24,683 nt of DNA from a virus. Numbering within the stretch: position 1 is the first letter of the stretch; each line of letters opens with the position of its first letter. Below the pieces are notes generated by a model. The model worked only from the letters and a program-made list of their open reading frames with translations. It was not told the origin of the DNA and made no database searches. Shown here in pieces: positions 15,511 to 21,748 of this stretch. Both the position numbers and the translations under genes were made by a program. The stretch is from positions 1 through 24,683 of IMG/VR virus record IMGVR_UViG_3300035698_002096; one strand, given 5' to 3'.

Positions 15511-15557
15511 ATTAGCCTTAAAGCCATTGCAAAGCCCAATTAAGCCAAAATTATATA

Positions 15558-15821
15558 TTAATACATTCCAACTAGGTCTGTCGCTGTCGTTAATGTGCTA
15601 TTTACACGAAGTGCGCGAAACGGAATTATAGAACCCGTTGGCACGTCTTTATAAACAACAACAACGCTGCCCTTTGATACGATAGCTATATCGCCACCAA
15701 CACCAACATAAATACCACGGGTTACTTTTGTAAAATCAGTCCCGTCGCTTGGCGTGATTGAAAAATGGTTATCCGCTGGATCGCTCAAACCTTCTCTGTA
15801 TGTGTTAAAATCATCACTCAT
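15558..15821 (-). CDS. Spike-base-like protein (RCAP_Rcc01079/GTA GhsA type)
   Basis: 87-residue beta-rich protein. The pattern LSDPADNHFSITPSDGTDFTKVTRGIYVGVGGDIAI, then VPTGSIIPFRALRVNSTLTTATDLVGMY, matches the small family named after Rhodobacter capsulatus Rcc01079, the base of the GTA head spike that binds host capsule. In many phages such genes lie in the head module. The assignment is from recalled family pattern; the role as a head-surface spike base in this phage is inference. It follows the head morphogenesis gene. Confidence 0.6.
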   Translation of the reverse strand: MSDDFNTYREGLSDPADNHFSITPSDGTDFTKVTRGIYVGVGGDIAIVSKGSVVVVYKDVPTGSIIPFRALRVNSTLTTATDLVGMY

Positions 15822-15835
15822 AGTCTTCTCCTTAG

Positions 15836-16675
15836 TTAAAATTTAATATTAATATTACTTGCGCATCGACAGTTAACCCATTCACGGATCGGAGCGCCTA
15901 AACTTGTATCACCCGGAAACCTCATTTTAAAACCACCGACTATAAAGGCGTCGTCTATTCCTACAACTTGCCTATCCGCTGTTATGTGCGTGCTTCTGAC
16001 ATTAGCGTCACCAACCGTAACCCATTGCTTCGTACCCTCTTTAATAGGCTCTTCACGGCTTATTTGTGCGAAAGGGTCTTGCTGAACGGTATAAGGAACG
16101 CGCCCTGAATTGGCCTGCGCCATTATTAACTTAGTGCTTTCCGCTGCGGTCTGAGTTTCTGTTATAGCAATGCCTGATACGCGGCTCAAAAACTTGCGGC
16201 GGTTAAACGTGGCGGCCAAAACTGCAACTGATGCCGCGGTGACTGTAATCCCGTCTTCTAGTAATGATTGCTGTGCTTTTCGCACTGATTGATTGGCGTC
16301 TCTTTGCGTAGTATTAAGGATAAAGGCGGGCTGAGTAACAACTTTATCGGATTGCCATTCAGCTAATCCTAAATCAGCTAACTCCTCGTTGCTCACCTGT
16401 TTAACTTTTACTTTTTTAAATACCCTTTGTACACGGTCATAATGCTTGCGCAATATAGCCGCAAGATCGCCAGTATAAACGCTAAAATCAATAATGCTTC
16501 CATTAGACGCATATTTTCTTTTGAAGTCCCTATTCATACGGTTCATAAGCGGGCGTATAGATGCGTCAAGCTTTTGTTCAAGGCGCAGTTTATTATTAAG
16601 CTCGCGCGTAGCTATGTTTTTTTGCTCTAAAGTTAAAGCGTCCGGCGACAATACTTTGCACTGACATTTATTCAT
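15836..16675 (-). CDS. Head morphogenesis protein, F-like (SPP1 gp7/Mu gpF type)
   Basis: 279-residue minor head protein that associates with the portal inside the procapsid. I chose the ATG at 16675 (MNKCQCKVLSPDALT), preceded by GAGG and overlapping the portal stop, over the ATG at 16699. The C-terminal half has the family signature: KQWVTVGDANVRSTHITADRQVVGIDDAFIVGG, MRFPGDTSLGAP and the closing WVNCRCA cysteine motif. The N-terminal half is helical and basic. Translational coupling to the portal gene is expected from the overlap. Confidence 0.83.
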   Translation of the reverse strand: MNKCQCKVLSPDALTLEQKNIATRELNNKLRLEQKLDASIRPLMNRMNRDFKRKYASNGSIIDFSVYTGDLAAILRKHYDRVQRVFKKVKVKQVSNEELADLGLAEWQSDKVVTQPAFILNTTQRDANQSVRKAQQSLLEDGITVTAASVAVLAATFNRRKFLSRVSGIAITETQTAAESTKLIMAQANSGRVPYTVQQDPFAQISREEPIKEGTKQWVTVGDANVRSTHITADRQVVGIDDAFIVGGFKMRFPGDTSLGAPIREWVNCRCASNINIKF

Positions 16676-17945
16676 CTTCATCCTCAAATGGGGCTTCATC
16701 TGCTAAATCCTCGCCAGCGGGGATGAGTGTTGCGGCTTGATAGAATACATCTCCTCCGATAAGCGGATCACGGTTTGGCAATGCTTCACGTAATTCATTG
16801 ACAGTCTCAACATTAACCTCGCGGCGTGTTTTAAGCTCTGCAAGTAGACGGCTTTTAAGCGCGGTGATTGTTTCAGGGTTATAAGTTACTGCCTCGAATG
16901 TATCGCCGTATCTATGACGCAAGCTTTTTGTTAAACCGCTAAATATAATTTCAGCATACGGCAATACGGAACGGTCATACAAATCCTCAATAGCACGATC
17001 AAAATTATTATAGGTTTGACTGTCTGGGGATATGATCGGCAGTGGTATTCCATAGCGCATAAAGATACTATCACGAGAAACAGTCTCAAGGGATGCAAAA
17101 TCCATATCTTTATTGTTTTGCCCTAGCTCAACAATATCCATATCGCTAGCCGCATATACTGCAATCTTGCCCGCGTTATCAGATCCGCTAAAATCATCAA
17201 TAACCTTGTCTTTAAATTCTTGAAATTGCTCCGGCTGGGGTGCTTGCTCACCCTTCATAATAACAGCCATGGAAAGACGACCGCCATTTGATAAAAGTTT
17301 AAGGTTATGATTTTTTCCTGATATCTGTTGACGAGCCTCAAGAGCCGCGGCCTGCAATGGACTATCGGCTAGGGTGTTTGAAATTCTTGATGAATAACCG
17401 TGTATTTGATAAAGCTCCCTAAGATTTCCGTCGTAAAAACGAGTAACGCCCTTTAACTTGTTGCGCGAATAAACCCCATTAGACATGCCCTGAGTGGTTT
17501 GATACGTGTTAGGGTACTTGTCCATCCCGTCTTCTGTTATGCTTACCGTCTGATTATTAATAGCGAATAAGGTCGCGGGCGGACGGTTAACTGAACCTTC
17601 AGAGTAAATAAAAGCATCATGGTTCAAAAGGTAATTACGAATAAGCTGACCCATGAACTCGCGATAATCTTCGAACTCGTTGGGATTTTTAAGGAGGTCA
17701 AGAACTTCGTGCGTATCGTCTAACGTGCCATCTTTTAGCAGTACTACGGGTTTTATTTGTTCAACCTCTTTTGCAATTGTGTCAATAGCAGTTGCGACCG
17801 CGCTTGAGTTTCGATAAAACTCCGCAGACTTTGCAGCCGTGACCATTCCCCCGAACAATACTTGATCCATAAATGAACCTTCGAGTACTGAAGAGTAGGA
17901 ATATGACTTTTTTTCGATTTTAGGCTTAAAGAATTTTTTTAACAT
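16668..17945 (-). CDS. Portal protein (HK97 gp3 family)
   Basis: 425-residue portal, the dodecameric ring through which DNA is packaged and released. Family motifs are visible: VATAIDTIAKEVEQIKPVVL, VLDLLKNPNEFEDYREFMGQLIRNYLLNHDAFIY, SPLQAAALEARQQ, the stretch FQEFKDKVIDDFSGSDNAGKIAVY, and FASLETVSRDSIFMRYGIPLPII. It ends with a very acidic tail (EDLADEAPFEDEDE). It is the first gene leftward of the divergent promoter island at 17978-18043, separated from the terminase genes by the HTH insertion and a terminator. Only a weak Shine-Dalgarno (GGTTGG) is seen. Confidence 0.9.
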   Translation of the reverse strand: MLKKFFKPKIEKKSYSYSSVLEGSFMDQVLFGGMVTAAKSAEFYRNSSAVATAIDTIAKEVEQIKPVVLLKDGTLDDTHEVLDLLKNPNEFEDYREFMGQLIRNYLLNHDAFIYSEGSVNRPPATLFAINNQTVSITEDGMDKYPNTYQTTQGMSNGVYSRNKLKGVTRFYDGNLRELYQIHGYSSRISNTLADSPLQAAALEARQQISGKNHNLKLLSNGGRLSMAVIMKGEQAPQPEQFQEFKDKVIDDFSGSDNAGKIAVYAASDMDIVELGQNNKDMDFASLETVSRDSIFMRYGIPLPIISPDSQTYNNFDRAIEDLYDRSVLPYAEIIFSGLTKSLRHRYGDTFEAVTYNPETITALKSRLLAELKTRREVNVETVNELREALPNRDPLIGGDVFYQAATLIPAGEDLADEAPFEDEDE

Positions 17946-17977
17946 TCGCCAACCATTGTTATATACATGCGCCTTTC

Positions 17978-18006
17978 ATTATGGGGTATCTATGACAGGT
18001 TGGCAA
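17978..18006 (-). promoter_or_regulatory. Leftward promoter of the portal operon
   Basis: The minus strand has -35 TTGCCA (18006-18001), 17 bases, -10 CATAAT (17983-17978), with the -35 inside CTAATTTG. The start site would be about 30 bases before the portal ATG. It is needed because a terminator blocks read-through from the terminase genes. Confidence 0.65.
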
Positions 18007-18014
18007 ATTAGGGG

Positions 18015-18043
18015 TTGCATCGGCTTTAAATTTAAAATATAAT
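18015..18043 (+). promoter_or_regulatory. Rightward promoter of the HTH gene
   Basis: -35 TTGCAT, 17-base spacer, perfect -10 TATAAT. It is back to back with the portal promoter (only 8 bases between the -35 boxes), so a protein bound here could control both directions. Confidence 0.75.
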
Positions 18044-18076
18044 CGGTTGAGCTAAACAAAAAGGGGAAAAGCACAT

Positions 18077-18262
18077 ATGAATTTCACAATTAATAAAGAC
18101 CGTAATGATAAGATTGTTGAAATGGTTAACAACGGTTATACCTATGCAGAGACGGCAGGCGCTTTGGGGATTACTCGCAGTACTGTTTCTGGCGTAATTG
18201 GTAAGGCATCGGTTAAAAATAAGAAACTAAGCTTTGAAGACCGAATGGCTAAGTACATATAA
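18077..18262 (+). CDS. Small helix-turn-helix protein, GcrA-like
   Basis: 61-residue DNA-binding protein. Residues about 10-46 (NDKIVEMVNNGYTYAETAGALGITRSTVSGVIGKASV) form a helix-turn-helix closely resembling the N-terminal domain of GcrA, an alphaproteobacterial cell-cycle transcription factor (pattern ...LW..G.S...IA..LG.TR.AVIGK...). It lacks any further domain. An AGGGGA Shine-Dalgarno precedes the ATG. The gene stands alone on the plus strand between portal and terminase, has its own strong promoter and terminator, and shares a promoter island with the portal operon, so it may regulate the late genes. The target is not shown by the sequence. Confidence 0.75.
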   Translation: MNFTINKDRNDKIVEMVNNGYTYAETAGALGITRSTVSGVIGKASVKNKKLSFEDRMAKYI

Positions 18263-18299
18263 AAAAGACCCCGCACTATAATAATGCGGGGTTTAGTTT
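18261..18299. terminator. Bidirectional intrinsic terminator
   Basis: An 8-bp perfect stem ACCCCGCA/TGCGGGGT (18268-18275 and 18285-18292) with a 9-base loop. To the left it is followed, on the minus strand, by CTTTTTT; to the right by TTTAGTTT. It separates the converging HTH gene and large terminase gene. Confidence 0.88.
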
Positions 18300-18347
18300 C
18301 GTGGTAAGGGTCGTGTTATTTAGTTTTACATGTGGCCCTTTATTTTG

Positions 18348-19583
18348 TCAAGCCATAAAGTAAGATTTAGATTGTGAAACGATTAAATCAGTTAGACCCC
18401 ATACCACGGCGTCAAGTCTATCGGGTGATTTCTTGCTATTCAATGGCACGTATTCGCATTGCTCTGTTTCAAGCTCATCAAGCCCATCGCAATGCCTAAC
18501 CTCACCGCGCTCATAACATGCCGCTACTGGCTCTGCCCTTGCAAACTTACCCTTAGACGCACGAACCTTCTTAACAACAATGGTTTTATCAATGTTATGT
18601 ATCATGGCCTCAACCATATCCCCGCCCTGATTAACTTCAGCAACGATATAGGCCGCCTCATGCTTATGGTATGCGTTAACAGCTCTTTGCGCCCAGTCGT
18701 TAGGGGAAAACTTGCCAGAGTAATCGGCAATAACTACGCCATGATTATCAATATCAAGCCCGCAGGCGATTATTCCTGTTAAATCGCTGTTTTCATTATT
18801 AGTAACAGCGGGATCAATTGCAATAACTGTTTTTTTAAGCTCCTTGATAGGAACAGCCTTCGCTTGCTCTATTAACAATATATTCCATAGAGCGCCCTCA
18901 ATATCATCTTGAAATTCACCGTCTAAAAATCGTTTGCGCTGTCTGGAAGGAAGGCTTTCCAAAAGGTCAATATACTCTTGGGGCAAATTGTCCATATTGT
19001 CTTTAGGGTTCATTTGCAGGCAAGCATACCTATGATGATTTTTTATTATTTCCCCGTCTGGGGTCTTACCCTCTTTAAAAACAGTATAAGACCAATGCTT
19101 TCTGCTCGTAGGGTTGCAGTCATACATAGCTAACAATGGAAGCCCGCTATTTTCTGCTAGACGTGACATAATTGTATTTCGTGTATCCCAGTCGATCTGA
19201 GTACACTCGTTTAATTTTATTGTAGAGTACTCGTTTCCTAGTATTTTATCCACTCGGTCTTTATCATCAAAACCGCCGAACCATATTTCCGATCCGTTTT
19301 CAAATTCCACAAACCAATCAGATTTGTTTAATTTATATCTAACATTGGGAAAGGCTAGGCTCATTACTTTTGGAAATGTGTCCATACCAATAGATTGTTT
19401 TACGTGGTTAAAACGCAGCCTACCTATTAAATGACGACTTGGCTTAAGTAGGGCCCTAGCAGCTATGTTTCTAATATCAATCGCCGTTTTACCAGACCTT
19501 GATCCGCCGTAAAGCATTACATGAGTTTTTTCGCCGTGAAGCTTTGTAGCCTCTATTTGTCTTGGGGTTTTGATAAATGCCAA
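18348..19583 (-). CDS. Terminase large subunit
   Basis: 411-residue packaging motor. The N-terminal ATPase domain has Walker A GGSRSGKT (26-33), a Walker B-type segment STIKLNECTQ with catalytic glutamate 126, and the coupling motif around DCNPTSRKHW. The C-terminal RNase H-like nuclease starts at VIAIDPAV (aspartate 257), with AAYIVAEVNQGGDMVE and a last acidic site in PDRLDAVVWGLTDL near the end. It follows the small subunit by three bases. Transcripts end at the terminator 50 bases downstream. Full length for the family. Confidence 0.93.
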   Translation of the reverse strand: MAFIKTPRQIEATKLHGEKTHVMLYGGSRSGKTAIDIRNIAARALLKPSRHLIGRLRFNHVKQSIGMDTFPKVMSLAFPNVRYKLNKSDWFVEFENGSEIWFGGFDDKDRVDKILGNEYSTIKLNECTQIDWDTRNTIMSRLAENSGLPLLAMYDCNPTSRKHWSYTVFKEGKTPDGEIIKNHHRYACLQMNPKDNMDNLPQEYIDLLESLPSRQRKRFLDGEFQDDIEGALWNILLIEQAKAVPIKELKKTVIAIDPAVTNNENSDLTGIIACGLDIDNHGVVIADYSGKFSPNDWAQRAVNAYHKHEAAYIVAEVNQGGDMVEAMIHNIDKTIVVKKVRASKGKFARAEPVAACYERGEVRHCDGLDELETEQCEYVPLNSKKSPDRLDAVVWGLTDLIVSQSKSYFMA

Positions 19584-19586
19584 TAA

Positions 19587-20015
19587 CTATCCCCCTAGTT
19601 TCATATCATCTTCATCTAATTCTACAATCTGAATACCGCCAGATACTTCAACTTTATCCGTAAACAACTTAAGATGCTTACCAAGTAGTTCATAGCCTTT
19701 AAATCCACCTGCTACCTCAAATTTCCATTCTCCGGTAGGGGTTCCATTTTCATCGCGTACTGGCTCTGCCTGTATGCAACGATCTGTAAGTTCTTTGATG
19801 CCCCCTATCACGTAATCAGCGTCAATCTCAACACGCTCAGACCTAGCGTTCATAAGCTTTTGAATTTCCGCAACTATATTAGGTTTTGTAAGGTTTTCGC
19901 AACCGATGGATGCGGCTGTTTTTTCGGAGTATCCAGCTCGTATTGCTGCCTGTGTAGCGTTCAAGTCAACGAGGAACTCCTTGCAAAACATTAATTGTTT
20001 TTCATTAAGTCCCAT
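19587..20015 (-). CDS. Terminase small subunit
   Basis: 142-residue DNA-recognition subunit of the packaging enzyme (terminase_2 family). I chose the ATG at 20015 (MGLNEKQLMFCKEFLVDLNATQAAIRAGYSEKTAASIGCENL), since this is exactly the usual family start; a GTG at 20057 would add 14 residues and overlap the upstream gene. The N-terminal helix-turn-helix (NATQAAIRAGYSEKTA) is the DNA-binding part. The middle is helical and the end acidic (IVELDEDD), as usual. Two bases separate it from the upstream gene's stop. Confidence 0.88.
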   Translation of the reverse strand: MGLNEKQLMFCKEFLVDLNATQAAIRAGYSEKTAASIGCENLTKPNIVAEIQKLMNARSERVEIDADYVIGGIKELTDRCIQAEPVRDENGTPTGEWKFEVAGGFKGYELLGKHLKLFTDKVEVSGGIQIVELDEDDMKLGG

Positions 20016-20017
20016 AA

Positions 20018-20494
20018 TTAAATCACATTCGTTTCTTCTAGGAAATTCTGATACCACGAATTAGTCCGCGACCAATTGTCATCTTTCCAATTATCAATAT
20101 ACATGAAGAAAGCCTCATGTTCAATATCGAAGTAATCTAGTATGTGATTTAGGGGTATTGGTGAATATTGCGCTTTTTCTGTTGGTTGAAATTTTTCTGC
20201 CATGCTTTCATGGTTTCTCTTGGGCGTGTATTTAATATTGCTATCATCATAATAATAATGACCATATTTTTTTATGTACCCTACCATTAGGTATTCTCTT
20301 GCATGATTTTTTTCTTGATGAGTTAGAAGGTGGTCTATTAAATTTTCCCCTGACGCGTCTTGAATTGCCCGCCTTAATATATTGATTAGAATAATTGATA
20401 CGTCTTCATCTGTTAGCTCCGCTTGTGGATCGATATTAATAACATTAATTTCGTTATTATCTGCTAGCTCGGGGAATAGTTTCATAGATTGCAT
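20018..20494 (-). CDS. Hypothetical protein before the terminase
   Basis: 158-residue acidic, Asn/Tyr-rich protein. An AAAGGA Shine-Dalgarno lies six bases before the ATG and a possible TTGACA promoter upstream. Features include DEDVSIILINILRRAIQDASGENL, an aromatic stretch KKYGHYYYDD and a C-terminal DIEHEAFFMYIDNWKDDNWSRTNSWYQNFLEE. No signal peptide, membrane segment or known catalytic motif. I do not recognise it. Two-base spacing to the small terminase suggests co-expression with packaging genes. Confidence 0.6.
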   Translation of the reverse strand: MQSMKLFPELADNNEINVINIDPQAELTDEDVSIILINILRRAIQDASGENLIDHLLTHQEKNHAREYLMVGYIKKYGHYYYDDSNIKYTPKRNHESMAEKFQPTEKAQYSPIPLNHILDYFDIEHEAFFMYIDNWKDDNWSRTNSWYQNFLEETNVI

Positions 20495-20539
20495 TTTATT
20501 GTCCTTTGCTTTGAAAGCGTGGAGCGTTGAATTATTTTT

Positions 20540-20568
20540 ATGATGTGTTGGTTATTGCGTTGTGTCAA
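20540..20568 (-). promoter_or_regulatory. Leftward promoter of the terminase operon
   Basis: The minus strand has a perfect -35 TTGACA (20568-20563), 17 bases and -10 CATCAT (20545-20540). It lies in the gap between the 93-residue protein gene and the gene at 20018-20494, and lacks the CTAATTTG octamer of the other leftward promoters. Confidence 0.45.
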
Positions 20569-20574
20569 GCATGC

Positions 20575-20856
20575 TTATAGCTTTCTATATATAATTGTTC
20601 TTCTTCTTGACTCTGGCGATACAAAAAAAGATTTTATGATCATCCCGCTATTAATTAGGTTGTCGATAGCCTCTTGCCTTTCATACCTGTTTATCCACTG
20701 AGTTTTTCTTGTTATTTCTGATTTAGTAAAGGTGTTACCCATGTTGTTTATCGCGTATAGAACTTTCTTTTCTGTAGTTACCTCCCCTTTATATTTTTTA
20801 CCCATACAAACGACCGCTATCGTTCCGTCGTCCATTTTTTTCGTTTTGATTTCCAT
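20575..20856 (-). CDS. Stand-alone winged-helix-like paralogue of the replication protein's C-terminus
   Basis: 93-residue protein whose last 50 residues align with the last 50 of the 710-residue primase-helicase in this window: TKSEITRKTQ against SKSDITRKTQ, RQEAIDNLINSGMI against RQDIIETLIESGDI, both ending in a basic/aromatic beta-hairpin (RRRTIIYRKL against GRNVTMYYC). The pattern fits a winged-helix DNA-binding domain found at the end of DUF3987-type helicases. The N-terminal 40 residues form a short beta-rich segment (GTIAVVCMGKKYKGEV). It may bind the same DNA or partner as the helicase, acting as initiator helper or competitor. The homology is visible; the role is inference. Confidence 0.7.
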   Translation of the reverse strand: MEIKTKKMDDGTIAVVCMGKKYKGEVTTEKKVLYAINNMGNTFTKSEITRKTQWINRYERQEAIDNLINSGMIIKSFFVSPESRRRTIIYRKL

Positions 20857-20898
20857 GCCAATTGAACGCGCCTTACTGTATATATTTTTTCTTTCTGA

Positions 20899-21000
20899 TT
20901 ACAGAACATAATGAACATCGTGCAATTCCATATGTTCTAATATTTTTGTTGTACTGTCTTTTTCAAAAAACTCATTAGGGTTTACCTTTTCAAAATTCAT
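20899..21000 (-). CDS. Short acidic peptide (33 aa)
   Basis: 33-residue frame MNFEKVNPNEFFEKD...LHDVHYVL. A textbook AAGGA Shine-Dalgarno lies nine bases before the ATG, and a possible promoter (21037-21065) would give a 30-base leader. It is first in the leftward early transcript. No family recognised. Confidence 0.5.
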   Translation of the reverse strand: MNFEKVNPNEFFEKDSTTKILEHMELHDVHYVL

Positions 21001-21036
21001 TTTAATTTTCCTTTTTAAATGTTGATTACATGCCGT

Positions 21037-21065
21037 ATCATGACCTATCTATATCGTAATGTAAA
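21037..21065 (-). promoter_or_regulatory. Possible leftward early promoter
   Basis: The minus strand shows -35 TTTACA (21065-21060), 17 bases, -10 CATGAT (21042-21037). The -35 falls inside the first of two 20-base direct repeats, which could therefore be operator sites. Confidence 0.4.
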
Positions 21066-21092
21066 GTAATTGATCGTAATGCAAAGTAATTG
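21053..21092. repeat. Two adjacent 20-bp direct repeats (iteron- or operator-like)
   Basis: Positions 21053-21072 and 21073-21092 are identical except for one base (T at 21062, C at 21082). The period of 20-21 bases places both copies on the same face of the helix. They precede an AT-rich region next to the replication genes, as iterons do, and also overlap a possible leftward promoter. Confidence 0.8.
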
Positions 21093-21503
21093 CCTAACAT
21101 GGTCGAAATAAAAGACTTACAATTTCAATGAAAGCTTTGATGTAATATGACTTACTTATACTTAATGTGAATTTACTGAATGAACTCTGTGAACTCTCGT
21201 GAATTCTCACTGAAATGAAATACTAAGGATTATGAAAACTGTGTTCTGTGTAACTCTTTGTATTTATTACTTTATATATATATTAATATATATATTATAC
21301 TATGTTTATACTCTAAATTCATTCTTATTACCTACCCCCTTATTGTTTAAATTATGTTAAGTAGTCATTTTTTCTAGTAAGACACCCCCCTATTATTAAT
21401 GAATTTGAGATTTTTTCAGCCGTATAGCCTTGTCACTGCGGGATACAAAGATCAATTCTTTCAATGAAGTTAAAATGAATTCATAATTTACGTTATTCGG
21501 TCA
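21093..21503. other. Gene-free AT-rich region, candidate replication origin
   Basis: No convincing gene is seen on either strand. The stretch holds the phased TGAA repeats (21181-21209), a 22-bp perfect AT palindrome centred at 21284/21285 (21274-21295, alternating A and T around TTAA), and two C5-C6 tracts in similar AT contexts (21335-21340 and 21386-21391). Direct repeats at its left edge, an easily melted AT palindrome, and a primase-helicase gene to the right together suggest a phage origin. No DnaA box was identified with confidence. Confidence 0.5.
21181..21209. repeat. Three phased TGAA-type short repeats
   Basis: TGAACTCTG, TGAACTCTCG and TGAATTCTCA follow each other with a period of 9-10 bases and are flanked by further TGAA words at 21177 and 21211. 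Helical phasing suggests a protein-binding array, possibly part of the origin. Confidence 0.6.
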
Positions 21504-21543
21504 TAAAAAAGCCCCTGAAAAGCGGGGGGCTAATCAGAGGCTT
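21504..21543 (-). terminator. Leftward terminator with two competing stems
   Basis: On the minus strand AAGCCTCTGA (21543-21534) pairs with TCAGGGGCTT (21518-21509), one mismatch, followed by a T run (21508-21504 and adjacent). The right arm can instead pair locally: AGCCCC (minus 21531-21526) with GGGGCT (21515-21510). Both forms end at the same T run. Confidence 0.75.
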
Positions 21544-21633
21544 TAAGCTGCGCCCTAAGAAGGAACGAACAAAATAAGGCGCGCTTTAATGTGATCGCGG
21601 CGCTAATAATAGCGGAATGCGTCTCACATCTAA
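21505..21633 (-). ncRNA. Possible leftward small RNA
   Basis: A promoter at 21668-21640 (TTGACA, 17, AATTAT) would start a transcript near 21633 that ends at the terminator near 21505, about 130 nt. It contains a long imperfect hairpin at 21589-21629: outer stem ATGTGA/TCACAT, short CGC/GCG stem and inner CGCTA/TAGCG with a 4-base loop. A 39-codon frame (21649-21530) covers the same strand, but its ATG lies at the -10 box, so a noncoding role is preferred. Position beside the replication gene recalls phage immunity/copy-control RNAs; this is a hypothesis. Confidence 0.4.
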
Positions 21634-21639
21634 GCTTCA

Positions 21640-21668
21640 ATAATTGCATAATCATATATGACTGTCAA
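21640..21668 (-). promoter_or_regulatory. Promoter of the candidate small RNA
   Basis: The minus strand has a perfect -35 TTGACA (21668-21663), 17 bases, -10 AATTAT (21645-21640). The -35 is preceded by TAAAT, giving AAATTTGACA, similar to the CTAATTTG context of the late leftward promoters. Confidence 0.5.
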
Positions 21669-21687
21669 ATTTATTATAGGGTTTGAC
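21664..21687. promoter_or_regulatory. Operator-like inverted repeat GTCAAA-N12-TTTGAC
   Basis: Perfect 6-bp arms at 21664-21669 and 21682-21687, 18 bases centre to centre. The left arm coincides with the leftward -35 box, and a TATAAT lies in the spacer on the minus strand. A repressor bound here could control the small RNA and the replication gene. No clear rightward promoter for the replication gene was found. Confidence 0.45.
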
Positions 21688-21748
21688 TAACCTTTAAAAA
21701 CATGGCAACCTGAGTTCAAATAAATCAATCGGGGGATTAAAAACCAAC

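Noticed and set aside
15527-15559. Plus-strand TTGCAA promoter at the third island
   Set aside because: The best -10 has an 18-19 base spacer and no plus-strand gene follows, so it is kept only as part of the island motif.
21232-21360. 42-codon plus-strand frame through the AT palindrome, hydrophobic, with AAGGA just before the ATG
   Set aside because: The AAGGA is only two bases from the ATG, and the hydrophobic Ile/Tyr/Leu run is explained by the AT palindrome.
21530-21649. 39-codon minus-strand frame in the candidate small RNA
   Set aside because: Its ATG falls at the -10 box of the only good promoter, there is no Shine-Dalgarno, and the codons are explained by RNA structure.
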